Made by a program: the position numbers and the translations under genes. Shown here piece after piece: positions 11,596 through 22,132 of a stretch of DNA of 64,000 nucleotides (its first letter is position 1; each line of letters starts with the position of its first letter). The stretch comes from Timema cristinae (taxonomy: Eukaryota > Arthropoda > Insecta > Phasmatodea > Timematidae). Location of the stretch: NCBI GenBank assembly GCA_039000515.1, contig JBCFYV010011135.1:22209895-22273894 (forward strand), in the 5' to 3' direction. Below the pieces are notes generated by a model, which saw nothing but the letters and a program-made list of their open reading frames with translations, made no database searches and had not been told where the DNA came from.

Positions 11596-12085
11596 TAGTT
11601 CCCTCAGAGACTAACTACATCCAGTCTAGTCTGATTTTCTGGTGACGTCAAGGTCATTTCTTGAATATCGACTGGGTTTAAGGACGGTTAGTTCGCTCCC
11701 AAATTGGTTTCCATCACCTTCCTTCCCTCCATGCAAATGCACGGTACATTTCTCGGATGGCCAGTAACACGTGACGCACGTAATAGATTAGTATACCATC
11801 GAAAATAATTAGTTCTTGTTGGTCAACCTCTGGTTCCCCTTCGCTTCTTTTTCATTTAGGAATCTAGTCCCTTCCCCTTACCCTTCTCCAATATGTCCCA
11901 TTAACTCTCCATTAATATCCCACAGTCTTAATTCAACACTTTTTCTATAAACAAATAGAGAGTTGTCGGGTGGGTTTCATGGGGGCTATAAACTATAATT
12001 AGTTCCAACACACACTAACGTCGAGGAAAGTTAACCTCTGAACACCCCCCTCCCAAATAATCAGGGACTTTCAACTCTCCTCGGC
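11596..12085. other. Unassigned sequence
   Basis: No gene or repeat recognised. Confidence 0.3.
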
Positions 12086-12465
12086 GCCAAATACACGCAC
12101 ACACATGGATAGTAACATATATATTCCTAGAATCACATATGCATGCATAGAAGCACATATAAAAACATATATACACGCATAAAAACACATACACAAGCGT
12201 AGAAACACATATAAAAACAAATATACACTCATAAAAACATACGCGCGTAGAAACATACATGCATAAAAACACACATACACGCATAAATACACATATAAAT
12301 GTATAAAAACACATACACATGCGTAGAAACGCACATGCTCATATGCATAGAAACACATATAAACACAAAATACACATACATGATAAAAACATACGTACAT
12401 GAATAAAATCACGTACATACATAAGGACACGTAGACACACATACATACATACATACTTCGCTTAA
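12086..12465. repeat. Degenerate CA/TA-rich tandem repeat
   Basis: Irregular repetition of motifs such as cataaaaacacatacac and gcgtagaaacacatataaaa, with a period near 18-24 bases and many variants. Overlapping open frames on the - strand, rich in Cys, Tyr, Phe and Val, arise from the repetition and are not taken as genes. Confidence 0.75.
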
Positions 12466-12529
12466 ATAACATCCATACACCGAGTCATACATGCTGTTGT
12501 ATTCTTAAAACTAATAATATTTCTTCTTT

Positions 12530-12830
12530 TCACACATTTGTATACAACATTTTAGCCACGTCTTACATGACCTACCCCTTCCTTTTGGGCCACACACTCT
12601 ACCTTCATATATTTACTTAGTCAATAAAACCACACTCATCCTCTCAACATGCCCAAATCAACGTAAGACACTTCTTTCAAACATTGACCTATTAGATTCC
12701 CTTTCAAATCACACTCCTTCAGCACCCATTCATCACTGACTATGTCCATACGTGGTTTTACACATACAACTCTTATACATATTTCATATCTCGCATTCCT
12801 CCTGCTCTCAATCTTCTCAATTGAGGATAT
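12530..12830 (-). pseudogene. LINE ORF2 C-terminal fragment
   Basis: On the - strand the sequence reads DEWVLKECDLKGNLIGQC followed by a frame break and then a GHVERM-like and GRGR-like basic stretch. This order (short helix, R-W-x-GHV-x-RM, basic GRPR) is typical of the C-terminal tail of arthropod LINE reverse transcriptases. The catalytic domain is absent. It may be a different LINE lineage from the fragments at 898 and 42880. Confidence 0.6.
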
Positions 12831-12836
12831 ATTTTC

Positions 12837-13118
12837 GGTGACCTGGTGGTCTAGGGGTAAGGTGTCAGACTTCTGTGCTGAGGGTCCGGGGTTCAATCCT
12901 CGGTCCCGGCAAAGATTTATCTGATTACCAAACCCTTCCTTCACCTCTGACAAGACATCTTGTGAATGTGAGGAATGCCAGGCCTCCACCGTGGTTCGGA
13001 TTCCACGTTAAACTGTATGTCCTTCATTTCATCTCACAATCACCCTACCATTACACATTAGCGTAAGTGCGTATAACCCGAACGGGTAGTAAGACGCGGT
13101 GCTAATAATAATAATAAT
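12837..13118 (+). mobile_element. SINE-A (short subfamily), with perfect target duplication
   Basis: The best-defined SINE-A copy. The 11-bp duplication gatatattttc lies at 12826-12836 and 13119-13129, setting the element at 282 bp. It starts ggtgacctggtggtctaggg and ends with the tail gtataacccgaacgggtagt plus four to five TAA repeats. A box in the first 25 bases, B box ggttcaatcc at about base 55. Confidence 0.95.
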
Positions 13119-13147
13119 GATATATTTTCTTTAGTTTGATTATGTGG

Positions 13148-13190
13148 ATTGTCTGGGATGGGTGGTAAGACGCGCGGTGCAAGAAAAAAA
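13148..13190 (+). mobile_element. SINE tail remnant
   Basis: Only the shared tail is recognisable (gatgggtggtaagacgcg, then gtgc and an A-run). Confidence 0.55.
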
Positions 13191-13740
13191 ACAACCAACG
13201 AAATAAGCTCTAACTTTGAGCAGAAAGATATATAAAAAGAAAGCGAGAAGGAGAGACCGATCCTTTGTAGATAGAACGTTCGTTGAACTGACTATGAGGA
13301 GTTCAGGGATCGATACCTGCCTGGGACACGCGTACGTGATTGGAATGAGAGAACATAAGGTGACTGGGGGGTGTGGGGGGCAGCGGGGGTTTATGGTAAA
13401 GGGGGGGGTATGGGTCTCCCTGGAGTAAGGTGCTCAGAGAGACTTTGTGAATTGTGGTTGTCCAATTTTCAAGATACCAGGCCATAAAATAGCAATACAA
13501 AATAAAAAATAAATAAAAAAATGTCCAATTTCCATAGGAAGGGACTTTTTAAATAGGAACATAATTAGAAAATAACGTTTTTGTTGAATTACAATTTGAG
13601 AGGTACAAAGGAAATAGGAGTAAATTCCTATTTTTAACTCAAATTGAGCTAAAGTATGATTTAAGTTGAAAGAACAGTTTGTAAAATTCAATTTCGGCCC
13701 ACATTGAGAACACTTTAATATAGGACTATGATTAACCCCA
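13191..13740. other. Unassigned sequence with G-rich patches
   Basis: Contains G-runs near 13369-13410. Short frames have no family signature. Confidence 0.3.
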
Positions 13741-13895
13741 TTCAGTGGCTGAATGGTCTAACGCGCTACTCTCTCAGTAGACTAGACTGCCTATGACGGG
13801 TAGATCAAGATTATAACCTCAGTCGGGTGTATAAAGGGTGGTTTTCCCTCAATGATTTTACACTCTCCCTACACGCAAATTTGGGTAGGAAGATA
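13741..13895 (+). mobile_element. SINE-B2, 3' truncated
   Basis: Head tcagtggctgaatggtctaa and ctcagtagactagactgcc, body to tttgggtaggaagataac. The shared tail is missing because repeat E follows. Confidence 0.8.
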
Positions 13896-13907
13896 ACATG
13901 ACTTGAT

Positions 13908-14535
13908 CTACACTAATATTATAAAGAGGAAAGATTTGATTTTTGTTTTGTTTGTAATGAATAAACTCAAAAACTACTGGAGAGATTTTAAAAAAAATTT
14001 CATAAATATAAAGCTACATTATCAACGAGTAACATAGGCTATATTTTATTTTGAAAATTTAGTTTATTGCTCATAAAAATGTCGATAGTATATTATATAG
14101 TCGTTGGAAAAAAAATGTTGTTGAAGGGAAAGTGGGGTTAGTGAAGGGGGCAGGGGGGAAGGAGTGAGGAAAGAGAGATAGATGTAGTGACGAGGAACGC
14201 AAAAAGAAAAGATTAAAATAAAATTTGGGGAAACGAGGGGAGTAAATGAAAGTGGAGGAAGCTGAAAAATTAATTTGATTTTAACAATTTGTTTGATTGG
14301 TGTACACAATTCCTTTCGCGCCTAGAGCAAACAAAATTATAGAGGAATGAGATGAAAATAGGAGGGAGGATAAAAAGAGGGAGGGGGCTATACAATGTTG
14401 GTAGGACTGTATTTTTTTTTAAATAAGTAAAAAAAGTTTTGTTTTTATATTGACATGATGGATGATTTGAAGCTTTGTTTTACAGGATTCTTTACACATT
14501 TTTTACGGGGAAGGGGGCTAGTGTATGAATATATT
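13908..14535 (+). repeat. Repeat E, copy 1
   Basis: Starts ctaatattataaagaggaaa and includes taaactcaaaaactactgga and acgagtaacataggctatat, and ends ttacggggaagggggctagt. The same segments in the same order occur at 49262-49700, and the first 240 bases occur inverted at 21134-21372. The opening block is of a kind common in arthropod dispersed repeats; no coding region is seen. Confidence 0.75.
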
Positions 14536-14767
14536 GAGATAATTTTAGTAGATTTAGTAACTATCAGATACTGTTCTTACTAACAAAATCAGGATATAGT
14601 ACTGTCATCTGACAGACAATCATGAAACCTTTCAGATGAACTTTAGATTATCGTTAAAAGAGGTTTGTGTCATATTTTAACTAATATTATTTTTAAGCAC
14701 TTGCTGTGGTTCCTTCTAGATTTGTGGATGTAGGGGATGCGAGAAAAGGTGAGTTGGTTTGTTTTGT

Positions 14768-15080
14768 TTGTTTTTTTTGCAGTTTTTAAAGCTAAACATT
14801 TATTGACCAAAATAAATAAAATATTTCTCCATTAGAAACATAGAGTTTAATTTTATTCGCATGATTATATCACCAGTTGTGAATATCTATCATGAGAAAC
14901 TTTTGAAATGAAGAGAAAAAGTTGTCATTAAATTCCATGACAATTTTGACAGATATTCAACCAATGTTGATATCACCATATGAATAAAATTAAACTCGAG
15001 GTTTTTACTCGAGCAATATTTTATTTATTTCGATCAAGAAAATGATTTGATTAAAAAATTGTTTGCAAAAAAACACCTTT
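14768..15080. repeat. Foldback (MITE-like) repeat, complete copy
   Basis: Left arm: gaccaaaataaataaaatat then gagtttaattttattcgcat, then atcaccagttgtgaatatct. The right half repeats these in inverted order: agatattcaaccaatgttga, atgaataaaattaaactc, gcaatattttatttatttcg. The arms span about 110-130 bp each around a centre near 14915. No coding capacity. Target duplication not resolved. Confidence 0.75.
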
Positions 15081-15598
15081 TCTTCAGTCCACTACATCCC
15101 AAACGTGAATGCTTCTCATTCAACATTATTTATAATATTTTCTAAATGGTTCATAGAAAGGTACTTTTAAAAATACAAACACTTTTTTTTTTTGCGGACA
15201 ATATTGAAAACATTTTACTATTTTATTGTTAATATTTTTTAGGTATTGATAATATATATCATAAGTAGCATCTGCATATCAAATGACTTGAAATGATCAA
15301 GTAACTTTTTTATCTGTTCTTCCAACATAAACTGTACTGTACAACACCAAAAACCAAGCCAGACCGGGAAATTTTTTCATGTATCACCTCCCACCACAGC
15401 TCTTTGCACCAATTTAGTTCACCTTTTCAAAGTTCTTGCACCCTCAAAGGGACCTTCTAAGAAAACGAGATTGTCTCCTACACAAGGTTGCCATAACCCC
15501 TTTATTCCCCCTAAAACCCCTCTATTTTTCAATCCCCATACTCATCCTGAAAGAAAAAAACCAACACGAAACTACTCCGTAAAGGTAATAATAGTACA
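15081..15598. other. Unassigned AT-rich sequence
   Basis: Contains a caacataaactgtactgta stretch and no recognised gene or repeat. Confidence 0.3.
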
Positions 15599-15798
15599 AC
15601 AACCACCAGTGGCGGGTCGTAACTAAAATTAGTGGGGGTGCTGCTCCAGAAAATGTTTAGCCTTTGTTTTAAAATTGTGTAAAAGGAAAATAACATATAT
15701 AAAAAGAAAATGTATTCAGGAACTTGATAAAATCTTAACAAAAAAAAAACTCTTTTACTTACTTTAACTTAAAGTGTTACAGTTTAAGCTTGATCTAT

Positions 15799-15945
15799 TC
15801 ATTTAAAAATGAAATCCATTCCCCTTGTTTTAATTTGCGTAAAATGTTCAATAATTTCCTCCTTGATTTCTGGATGACAATTGAGGAAATTTTTCTCCAT
15901 TGAAAGTACTGCAAGCGCATTTAGTCTTTCTGTTAAATAAAAGAA
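15799..15945 (-). pseudogene. hAT transposase C-terminal fragment
   Basis: The - strand frame reads TERLNALAVLSMEKNFL and ends TRGMDFIFK-stop at 15799. This wording matches the end of the hAT dimerisation domain in ZMYM1-like/hAT proteins (RLNxLAxLSxE). About 48 residues remain; the catalytic part and the BED or MYM N-terminus are gone. The second hAT copy carries the same fragment with its stop codon lost. Confidence 0.75.
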
Positions 15946-16169
15946 CCGACAAATGATGAATAAAATAGAATAACTAGAAGCAGAATAATAATCTAATTCT
16001 ATACTCTCCTACACTTTATCACATTCAAGAATATGGTACACGGTTTTTAAGCACAACACACGCTGATTAAAAAAAACCTTCCTTCCGCCATCACACCAAA
16101 GCTGGCACTGCGAGAGCAATAGTGCTTTCTCTACCTGGCAGACCCGCCTTCCTCCCCACTCCCCTTCTA

Positions 16170-16185
16170 TGTGCGCATGCGCACA
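16170..16185. promoter_or_regulatory. NRF1/ewg-like palindrome in hAT copy 1
   Basis: Perfect 16-base palindrome tgtgcgcatgcgcaca, containing tgcgcatgcgca, the consensus for NRF1 and its insect homologue erect wing. It lies about 250 bases inside the end where a - strand transposase would begin, and is unchanged in the second copy (30300-30315). Use as a promoter element is an inference. Confidence 0.45.
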
Positions 16186-16538
16186 ACAGTCAAACACCAC
16201 GTCACTGGCACTGTGAAGTACACAGTTTCATACAAAGATTTGTGTATCTTTTTCATAAACTGGGGGATGGCTACTGAAGTACTGACATTAAGCTTAAGGA
16301 ATATATATTGTACTACAAAAATAAAGAAGGAATTAAAGAAAAAAGGACTCATTATATTAAATGTTATCGATAATATCAAGTGGAAATAGGGAGTGCTGCA
16401 GTTCCGCAGAGCCTATACACGAACCGCCACTGACAAACACATATCTCAATTTTATCTAACGGGATCGGCCTCTCTTCTTCCTTTATTTTCCCTCCAGGCC
16501 ATGGCCGGGGAAAGTACAGGTTCAAACAGGTTTTTTAT

Positions 16539-16786
16539 TAGCACCGTTTAACTACCTGTTCGGGCTATACGCTTATGTACTAATTTAGTTAATGGTTAAG
16601 GTATTAGGGAGATTGTATTTAGAGTAGGTCTACCCGCACTTGCATGGAGGGAGAGTGGAAAACCATTTTGTAAAAACCACCCTCCTTACACCCGACCGAG
16701 ATTCGAATTTCGATTTCCCCATCATCGGCAGTCTTAAATCTACTGCGATAGAGGCGCCTAAGACCATGTGGCCATTGAATCGGGTC
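16539..16786 (-). mobile_element. SINE-B2
   Basis: A - strand copy: tagcaccgtttaactacctg, gagggagagtggaaaaccat, cccgaccgagattcgaattt, and head ggccattgaatcgggt. Confidence 0.87.
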
Positions 16787-16889
16787 GAACTTAGTTCAGG
16801 TGCACTATAAAAAGAAGAAGTTTTCATGCCTTTTTTTTTTATTCGCGTAACACCTAGGAGACAGAAATATTGTGATCGTAATCCAAATA

Positions 16890-17062
16890 AAAATAAGAAT
16901 CAACTACACTAACAGGATAGCGATGCGGGAGGTTGAAATTATTTAAGATGTGCCCGTGTTTGGTGGGGGGGGGGGGGGAGGTGGAGGAGAGTGTAAAACC
17001 CATTAGGAAAAACACGGCTGGCATTCAAACCCCGACCAATACGTCACTAGTAAACTAGTTTG
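16890..17062 (-). mobile_element. SINE-B, heavily degraded
   Basis: Matches the SINE-B middle (gatgtgcccgtgtttgg, gagagtgtaaaacccattag, gcattcaaaccccgacc). A run of G's has expanded at 16963-16978. The tail is lost. Confidence 0.6.
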
Positions 17063-17289
17063 AGTGCTCATCAGGGTTAGGCTTTGCTCCCATTTTTTAA
17101 TTTATCGGTTATAAAAATAGTTATAGCCGTCTTAGAAAATATATATATTTTTTATTCGCCCTTAAGTAAACTACCATTTATGTTAGGGTTAATTCCAAAA
17201 CCTCCACTGAGAAATCTCATGAAAGCCCTAGATACTAAATTTTAGCTCGATCAATAAAATGGTTTCGCTTCTAGGCCAAGATAAAGACA

Positions 17290-17425
17290 TACCGAATCTT
17301 AAAAACATTTTTTTTTATTACAAAGGTTTATGAAACATTGACATTTATCGAAATCTGGGTTAATTTTTTTTAATACGATCACAATACTTCTCTCACTAAG
17401 GGATCGAGAGAAAGTAAATATAGTA
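17290..17425 (+). repeat. Repeat G, end fragment
   Basis: Carries acgatcacaatacttctctc and gagagaaagtaaatatag, like the right end of the long repeat G copies at 24785 and 28140. Confidence 0.5.
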
Positions 17426-17429
17426 TAAA

Positions 17430-17686
17430 CCCGCTTCGGTGGCTGCATGGTTTAAGGCGATACTCTCGCAGTAGACTAGACTGACAATGACGGGCATATA
17501 TCTTGGTTCGAATCTCTGTTGGGTATACTAAAGGAGATTTTTCCAGAATTATTTTCCACTATCCCTCAACGCAAATACGGGTACACTACCTATAAATATA
17601 ACCTTCTTAATCCCTAAAACCATTAGTGTAATTAATAATTAAGCGTTCAACCCAAACGGATAGTAAGACGCGCTGTTAAAAAAAAT
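17430..17686 (+). mobile_element. SINE-B2 with A-run tail
   Basis: Complete: acccgcttcggtggctgcat, ctctcgcagtagactagact, B box ttggttcgaatctc, body ttccactatccctcaacgca, and a tail with a changed hairpin (aacccaaacggatagt), then an A-run. Confidence 0.88.
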
Positions 17687-17747
17687 TGACTTTTATCTGA
17701 GAGATTGTTTCTCAACATTAAGATCTTTGAGAAATATTTAAATTATG

Positions 17748-17945
17748 CCTGCACTGGTGAACACATGGGATAAGATGTCCGTCTAGGATGGTCCGGTTTG
17801 CCGGTGATAGATAGGTTAGGGTTCTAATCCCTACTGGGTGTACTTAGGTTGTTTTTTTTAACTTGATGGTTTTCCAAACTCTCTTCTCGGGTGAGTGCGA
17901 ATACATTTTCTCTCAAATTTTACATTTCACTTCCATACCTACAGT
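17748..17945 (+). mobile_element. SINE-B3-like copy, degraded
   Basis: Traces: tgtccgtctaggatggtccg, gggttctaatccctactggg, a T-run then gatggttttccaaactctct. No shared tail. Confidence 0.45.
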
Positions 17946-18004
17946 CCAATTTTCATAAGGAGAGCCTTATCTGACAGCTATAAACGTTGCTATATCTACC
18001 TTCA

Positions 18005-18185
18005 CGTATACGACATCTTAGCTCAGTCAGTAAGTAGCGTGTCTATCTACTAAACTATTGGTCCAAGGTTCGATTCCTGGATGCATTCAAAAATTTACAA
18101 TTGATTAAATATGGGTCTCCCCTTTGACAGTGCTGAATTTAACGGTCGGGGGTAAGATGTAGTATATGTCCTGGACTTAAGTTGT
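18005..18185 (+). mobile_element. tRNA-derived repeat (SINE-C), copy 1
   Basis: A-box-like ttagctcagtcagtaagt and B box aaggttcgattcctgg, then a body with gaatttaacggtcggggg and gtcctggacttaagtt. The same body order occurs at 24548-24725. It is not a functional tRNA gene, because the arms do not close. Confidence 0.55.
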
Positions 18186-18196
18186 TTAATAATTAA

Positions 18197-18473
18197 ACCC
18201 GCCTCGGTGGCGTAGTTGGCTAACGCGCTTGTCGTGTTGAGCTCGACTGCTGAGGACGGGAAGATCGAGGTTCGAATCTCGGTTAGGTGAACTGGGGGTG
18301 GTTTTTCCTAAATTGTTTTCCACTCTCCCTCCACGCAAATGCGGGTTCACTTCCTCTAATTCAACCTTCCCAATTCCTAAATCCATTAACGTAATTAGTA
18401 CTTAAAAGCGTATAACCCGAACGGGTAGTAAGACGCGGTGCTAAATAATAATAATAATAATAATAATAATAAT
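18197..18473 (+). mobile_element. SINE-B1, best-preserved copy
   Basis: The cleanest SINE-B1: head acccgcctcggtggcgtagt and tggctaacgcgcttgtcgtg, B box gaggttcgaatctcggt, body gtttttcctaaattgttttc and cctccacgcaaatgcgggtt, tail gcgtataacccgaacgggta, and about ten TAA repeats. Its intact tail matches the SINE-A tail base for base across the hairpin, although the heads differ. Confidence 0.95.
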
Positions 18474-18796
18474 TTAATATTTAGTATGTTATTTAATTAT
18501 TCGGTTCATAAATTGTACGTTGAATACTTTAATAAATTTTTGTTAAAATATATTCACATATTTCATACGTCAAGTCATGTGATCGGCATCTATCACGTTT
18601 GATAGATGTTATCAACACTTATAAATTAGCACTAGTAATATTTCGATTTTGGTCACAACAAAAAAAAAGGTTTTTTTTTCTTATAAAAGGCCTTTAATAT
18701 GAAAATTGGACTGTAGCCAACTGAGAATAGTTTGAAATAGTAAACGGATACAGTAGAAACAAAAATAAATAAATTTTTAACTAATGTTAACTCATC

Positions 18797-19028
18797 CACT
18801 TCAGTGGCCGAATGGTCTAAGGCGTAACTCTCTTGTTAGCCTGGCTTGCGGATGATTGGGAAGATCAGGCCTCGAATCCCGTTCGGTCGATTTATGGTAT
18901 TTTTTTACTAAATGATTTCCCACTCTCCTGCCATGCAAATGCAGGTATATTATCTCTAAAATGCTTCCTCCCATCTCCCTACCGCATTAGAGTAATGATC
19001 ATATATGCATATAATTATTTTTTTACTT
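18797..19028 (+). mobile_element. SINE-B3
   Basis: Head cacttcagtggccgaatggt and ctaaggcg, B-box region ggcctcgaatcccg, body ttcccactctcctgccatgc, and then a distinct 3' part accgcattagagtaatgatc. Another SINE-B1 abuts it. Confidence 0.75.
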
Positions 19029-19272
19029 AACGCCGCGTCTTACTACCCGTTCGGTATATACGCTTAAGTGCTAACTCCACTAATAGATTAGGAATTGGGA
19101 AGGTTGAATTTGGAGGAAGTGAGCCCACACTTGCATGGAGGGAGAGAATAAAACCATTTAGGAAAAACCACTCCAGTTCACCCGAGCGAGATTCAAACCT
19201 CGATCTGTCGTCCTCAGCAGTCTAGCTCAACACGAATCTAGCGCGTTGGCCAACTACGCCCACCGAGGCGGG
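19029..19272 (-). mobile_element. SINE-B1
   Basis: A - strand copy: cgccgcgtcttactacccgt, ggaggaagtgagcccacact, head caccgaggcgggtgg. Confidence 0.88.
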
Positions 19273-19682
19273 TGGATATAATTTGAAAATGTACGACGTG
19301 ACGGAGTTATAAAAATAAATATGAACGTTGATTTAAGCACTTTATGCTCTAGGCTTTGATTCAGTGGAACATTTATAGGAACTTCAAGGAAAAGGGAGGT
19401 AGGATTAAAGGGGAAGGGGCAAAAGGGAGGGGGGGAGGTGTGGAATCACCACATGAATCATGTTTGTTTTTGCAAGTTTTTTTTTTTTACTCTCCATTTT
19501 AGGACAATATTCTCTCATCCCCCTTTATTTTTTTTATAACCCTATCACAGCAACAATGTCTTCTTTTTTTTCTGTAATGGTAATATTGGAGACACGAAAA
19601 AAAAGTCATAACCCTAAAAATAAAAATAAATATTCCCCCCAATATGATTTTAAAGAGGATTTAGGGAGTCTCTTTATTTTTC

Positions 19683-19782
19683 AAGGCTAGATTTAGAGGA
19701 AGTGTACCCTCATTTTCGTAGAGAAAGAGTGGGAAACCCTTTATTTAACAAAAACTCGGTACACCCTATTGGGATTCAATCC
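19683..19782 (-). mobile_element. SINE-B2 fragment
   Basis: Only the middle and the B-box region remain (tttagaggaagtgtaccctc, gagtgggaaaccctttattt, then ggtacaccctattgggattc). It is joined directly to a 5'-truncated SINE-A. Confidence 0.7.
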
Positions 19783-20029
19783 TCTGTGCTGGGGTCCGGG
19801 TTCAATCCTCGGTCCCGGCACAGATTTATCTGATTACCAAACCCTTCCTTCACCTCTGACAAGAGACATCTTGTGAATGTGGGGAATGCCAGGCCTCCAC
19901 CGTGGTTCGGATTCCACGTTAAACTGTAGGTCCTTCATTTCATCTCACAATCACCTTACCATTACACATTAGCGTAATTGCGTATAACCCGAATGGGTAG
20001 TAAGACGCGGTGCTAATAATTCTAATAAT
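19783..20029 (+). mobile_element. SINE-A (short subfamily), 5' truncated
   Basis: Begins inside the head at ctgtgctggggtccgg, just before the B box. The rest is complete, with hairpin cccgaatggg and a short TAA end. Confidence 0.88.
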
Positions 20030-20949
20030 GTAAAAATTCCCGATCTCACCGTCATAAGCAAATCTTTTGAATTAATTTTGGTGTAAATTATATTTTGAAA
20101 TAACGCATCGTATAATTAATTATTACGTTCGAGCTGAACGCCTGTGCGGCAATTTCTAGCTTACTGAGCTAATCTCCTTAACTATTAGGCTATTTTTACT
20201 GCATCGGACTCTTAAAACATTCAGTATAGAGAATATATTAATAACAAGTTATGATAAATAGGTATTTTAAATATTCTTTGCTAGAACTGCTGGCTTTAAT
20301 TTCAAACAATTATTTCCTGTCATTATAATTCCCAAAAAATTATTTGTATTAATGTATAATAAATCAACTGCGAAAAGTCGTAACTTCTATCGCAATTTTC
20401 ACTAAATGTGCTAATTTTATCGTTGCAGTAAAAATAAAAATAAAAAATAAGGGTAGGTTGGGGAGAGGGGGTGGGGAGTAATAATACGCTGTACACGTGA
20501 GAAGATAATTAACTTTTGTCCTGAACAAAGAATTATAATTAGGAGTCTGGAAAACGGCGCAGTTTTGAAATGCAAAAGAGCTTTCATCAGACAATTCCAC
20601 TTTAATTAACAGCTGTTTGTCGAATAATGAAAGGTGTCTTCATCGCTAAATAAACTCTCATTCTAAAAGAAATCGACTACTTTATTTTTAATTAGGCGTT
20701 AAAATAAAAAATATTACTATCAAAGTTTCTAAAACAACTTTAAAATGAATACTGACTGATCACAAGATATTTTTATTGATGCTCGCATTTTGGTGGTCAC
20801 ACGGACTAAACGCCCACCTCATTTATTCTGGTAAGCCGGTGGCGTGGAAGTCTTTATCTCAAATCCCAGCCGGATATAATAAAGTGTCTTTTTGAATGTT
20901 TTTCTACTCTCCCATCACGAAAATGCGTGTACATTGCCTTTTTCTAACT
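20030..20949. other. Unassigned sequence with a SINE-B3-like trace
   Basis: Mostly AT-rich. At 20826-20940 there are weak SINE-B3 traces (gtaagccggtggcgtgg, tttttctactctcccatcac). No gene. Confidence 0.35.
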
Positions 20950-21372
20950 TACTAGACAATCCCGCACGGCGTTGCCCATGACCCACTGTGTTATAAGATT
21001 TATATAAGGCCCTCACTTGGACCCCCGTTCCCTCCCTTCACGCTACCTGTGACTCACTGAGTATAAGATTTATATAAGCCCCCCACCCCCTCCTCCATGG
21101 TGCCCGATTTCAAATGGAAACGTTATCTCTGAAAAGTAATTCTAAGAAAGATTATGTCAATAAATATACCTATATTATACCTTGTGTAAAACTATCGACA
21201 TTTTTATGAGGAATAAATTAAATTTTCAAAATAAAATATATTCTATGTTACTCGCTGATAATGTATCTTTATATTGGTGAAAGAATTTTAAAAATCGGTC
21301 CAGTAGTTTTTGAGCTTATCCATTACAAACAAAAAAAAAATCTTTCCTCTTTATAATATTAGTATAGATTAG
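20950..21372 (-). repeat. Repeat E, copy 2 (inverted)
   Basis: Ends with ctttataatattagtatag, the reverse complement of the repeat E start; ttactcgctgataatgtat and tccagtagtttttgagctta match inverted internal blocks. The left part holds the gcacggcgttgcccatgacc motif and a duplicated ttataagatttatataag. Confidence 0.65.
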
Positions 21373-21387
21373 TGTAGATATGCAGCT

Positions 21388-21412
21388 AATTTGGATGGGT
21401 AGTAAGACGTGG
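21388..21412 (+). mobile_element. SINE tail remnant
   Basis: Only gatgggtagtaagacgtgg remains of the shared tail. Confidence 0.5.
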
Positions 21413-21693
21413 AGAAGGATGAAAAACAGAGAATTTTCAAGCACATACCATAAAAATAACTTAAGGTGGGAAAGTAGGGAAAACTATTTAGGGGCAGAAT
21501 TTTTGCAGTTTTTATATCAAAATAAAATAATTATATATTAGAAATTCAGAACTTAATTTTTTTCACCTGTGGACCTAAGCATTTCCTGAAGATTTCTCAA
21601 GGGCGCCCTGTAAATTAATTACTACTTTTTCTCTTCATTTAAAAAGTGTGTCATCAAATTCCGCTATGTCCATGATGAATATAAAAAAAAAAT

Positions 21694-21932
21694 CTCACCT
21701 CGTCTTACAACCCATTGGGGCTATACGCTTATGTACTAAATACACTGTGTTTTAGGTACTAGTAAGACTATATTAATAAGAAGTGTGCCTGCATCTCTGT
21801 GAAGGGAAAGTGGAAAACAATTTTAGAAAAAAATAACACCCTCTGTAAACCCAACCGAAATTCAACTCACCATCATCGGCAGTCTAGTCTAATTCAGGAG
21901 TAGCGCCTTATACCATGCAACCACCGAAACTG
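21694..21932 (-). mobile_element. SINE-B2, degraded
   Basis: A - strand copy: cacctcgtcttacaacccat, aagggaaagtggaaaacaat, catcggcagtctagtctaat, head ataccatgcaaccaccgaaa. Confidence 0.8.
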
Positions 21933-22039
21933 TTGCGATATTAATTGATCGCTCATAAATATGTATGTGATGATTCCCACACGTCCATAACAGATTCTTC
22001 CTTAAACCTGTTAGTGAAGATTGACCTTAAGCATGGGAC

Positions 22040-22115
22040 AAATCCTGGATAGCTCAGTGGTAGAGAGTTGAAGCTTTAATCCAAAATTCCCGGGCTCTAT
22101 TCCCATGCCTATGTG
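22040..22115 (+). mobile_element. tRNA-like fragment
   Basis: Reads like a decayed tRNA head: tggatagctcagtggtagag, then a B-box-like gggctctattcccatg. It may belong with SINE-C. A working tRNA gene is unlikely, since the stems do not pair. Confidence 0.35.
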
Positions 22116-22132
22116 TCATTTTTCAAATTATT

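Larger units (their letters stand above)
15607..16432 (-). mobile_element. Non-autonomous hAT element, copy 1
   Basis: Inverted ends: cagtggcgggtcgta at the left, and a right end that reads cagtggcggttcgtg on the other strand. It is flanked by an 8-bp duplication with one mismatch (acaaccac at 15599-15606, acaaacac at 16433-16440), the hAT signature length. A second copy of the same layout lies at 29756. Near the left end, a - strand reading frame preserves the end of a hAT transposase, so the element derives from an autonomous relative by internal deletion. Confidence 0.9.

Noticed and set aside
12015..12472. Cys/Tyr/Val-rich frames on the - strand
   Set aside because: Translation of CA/TA-rich degenerate repeats in two overlapping frames; no signal of a real gene.
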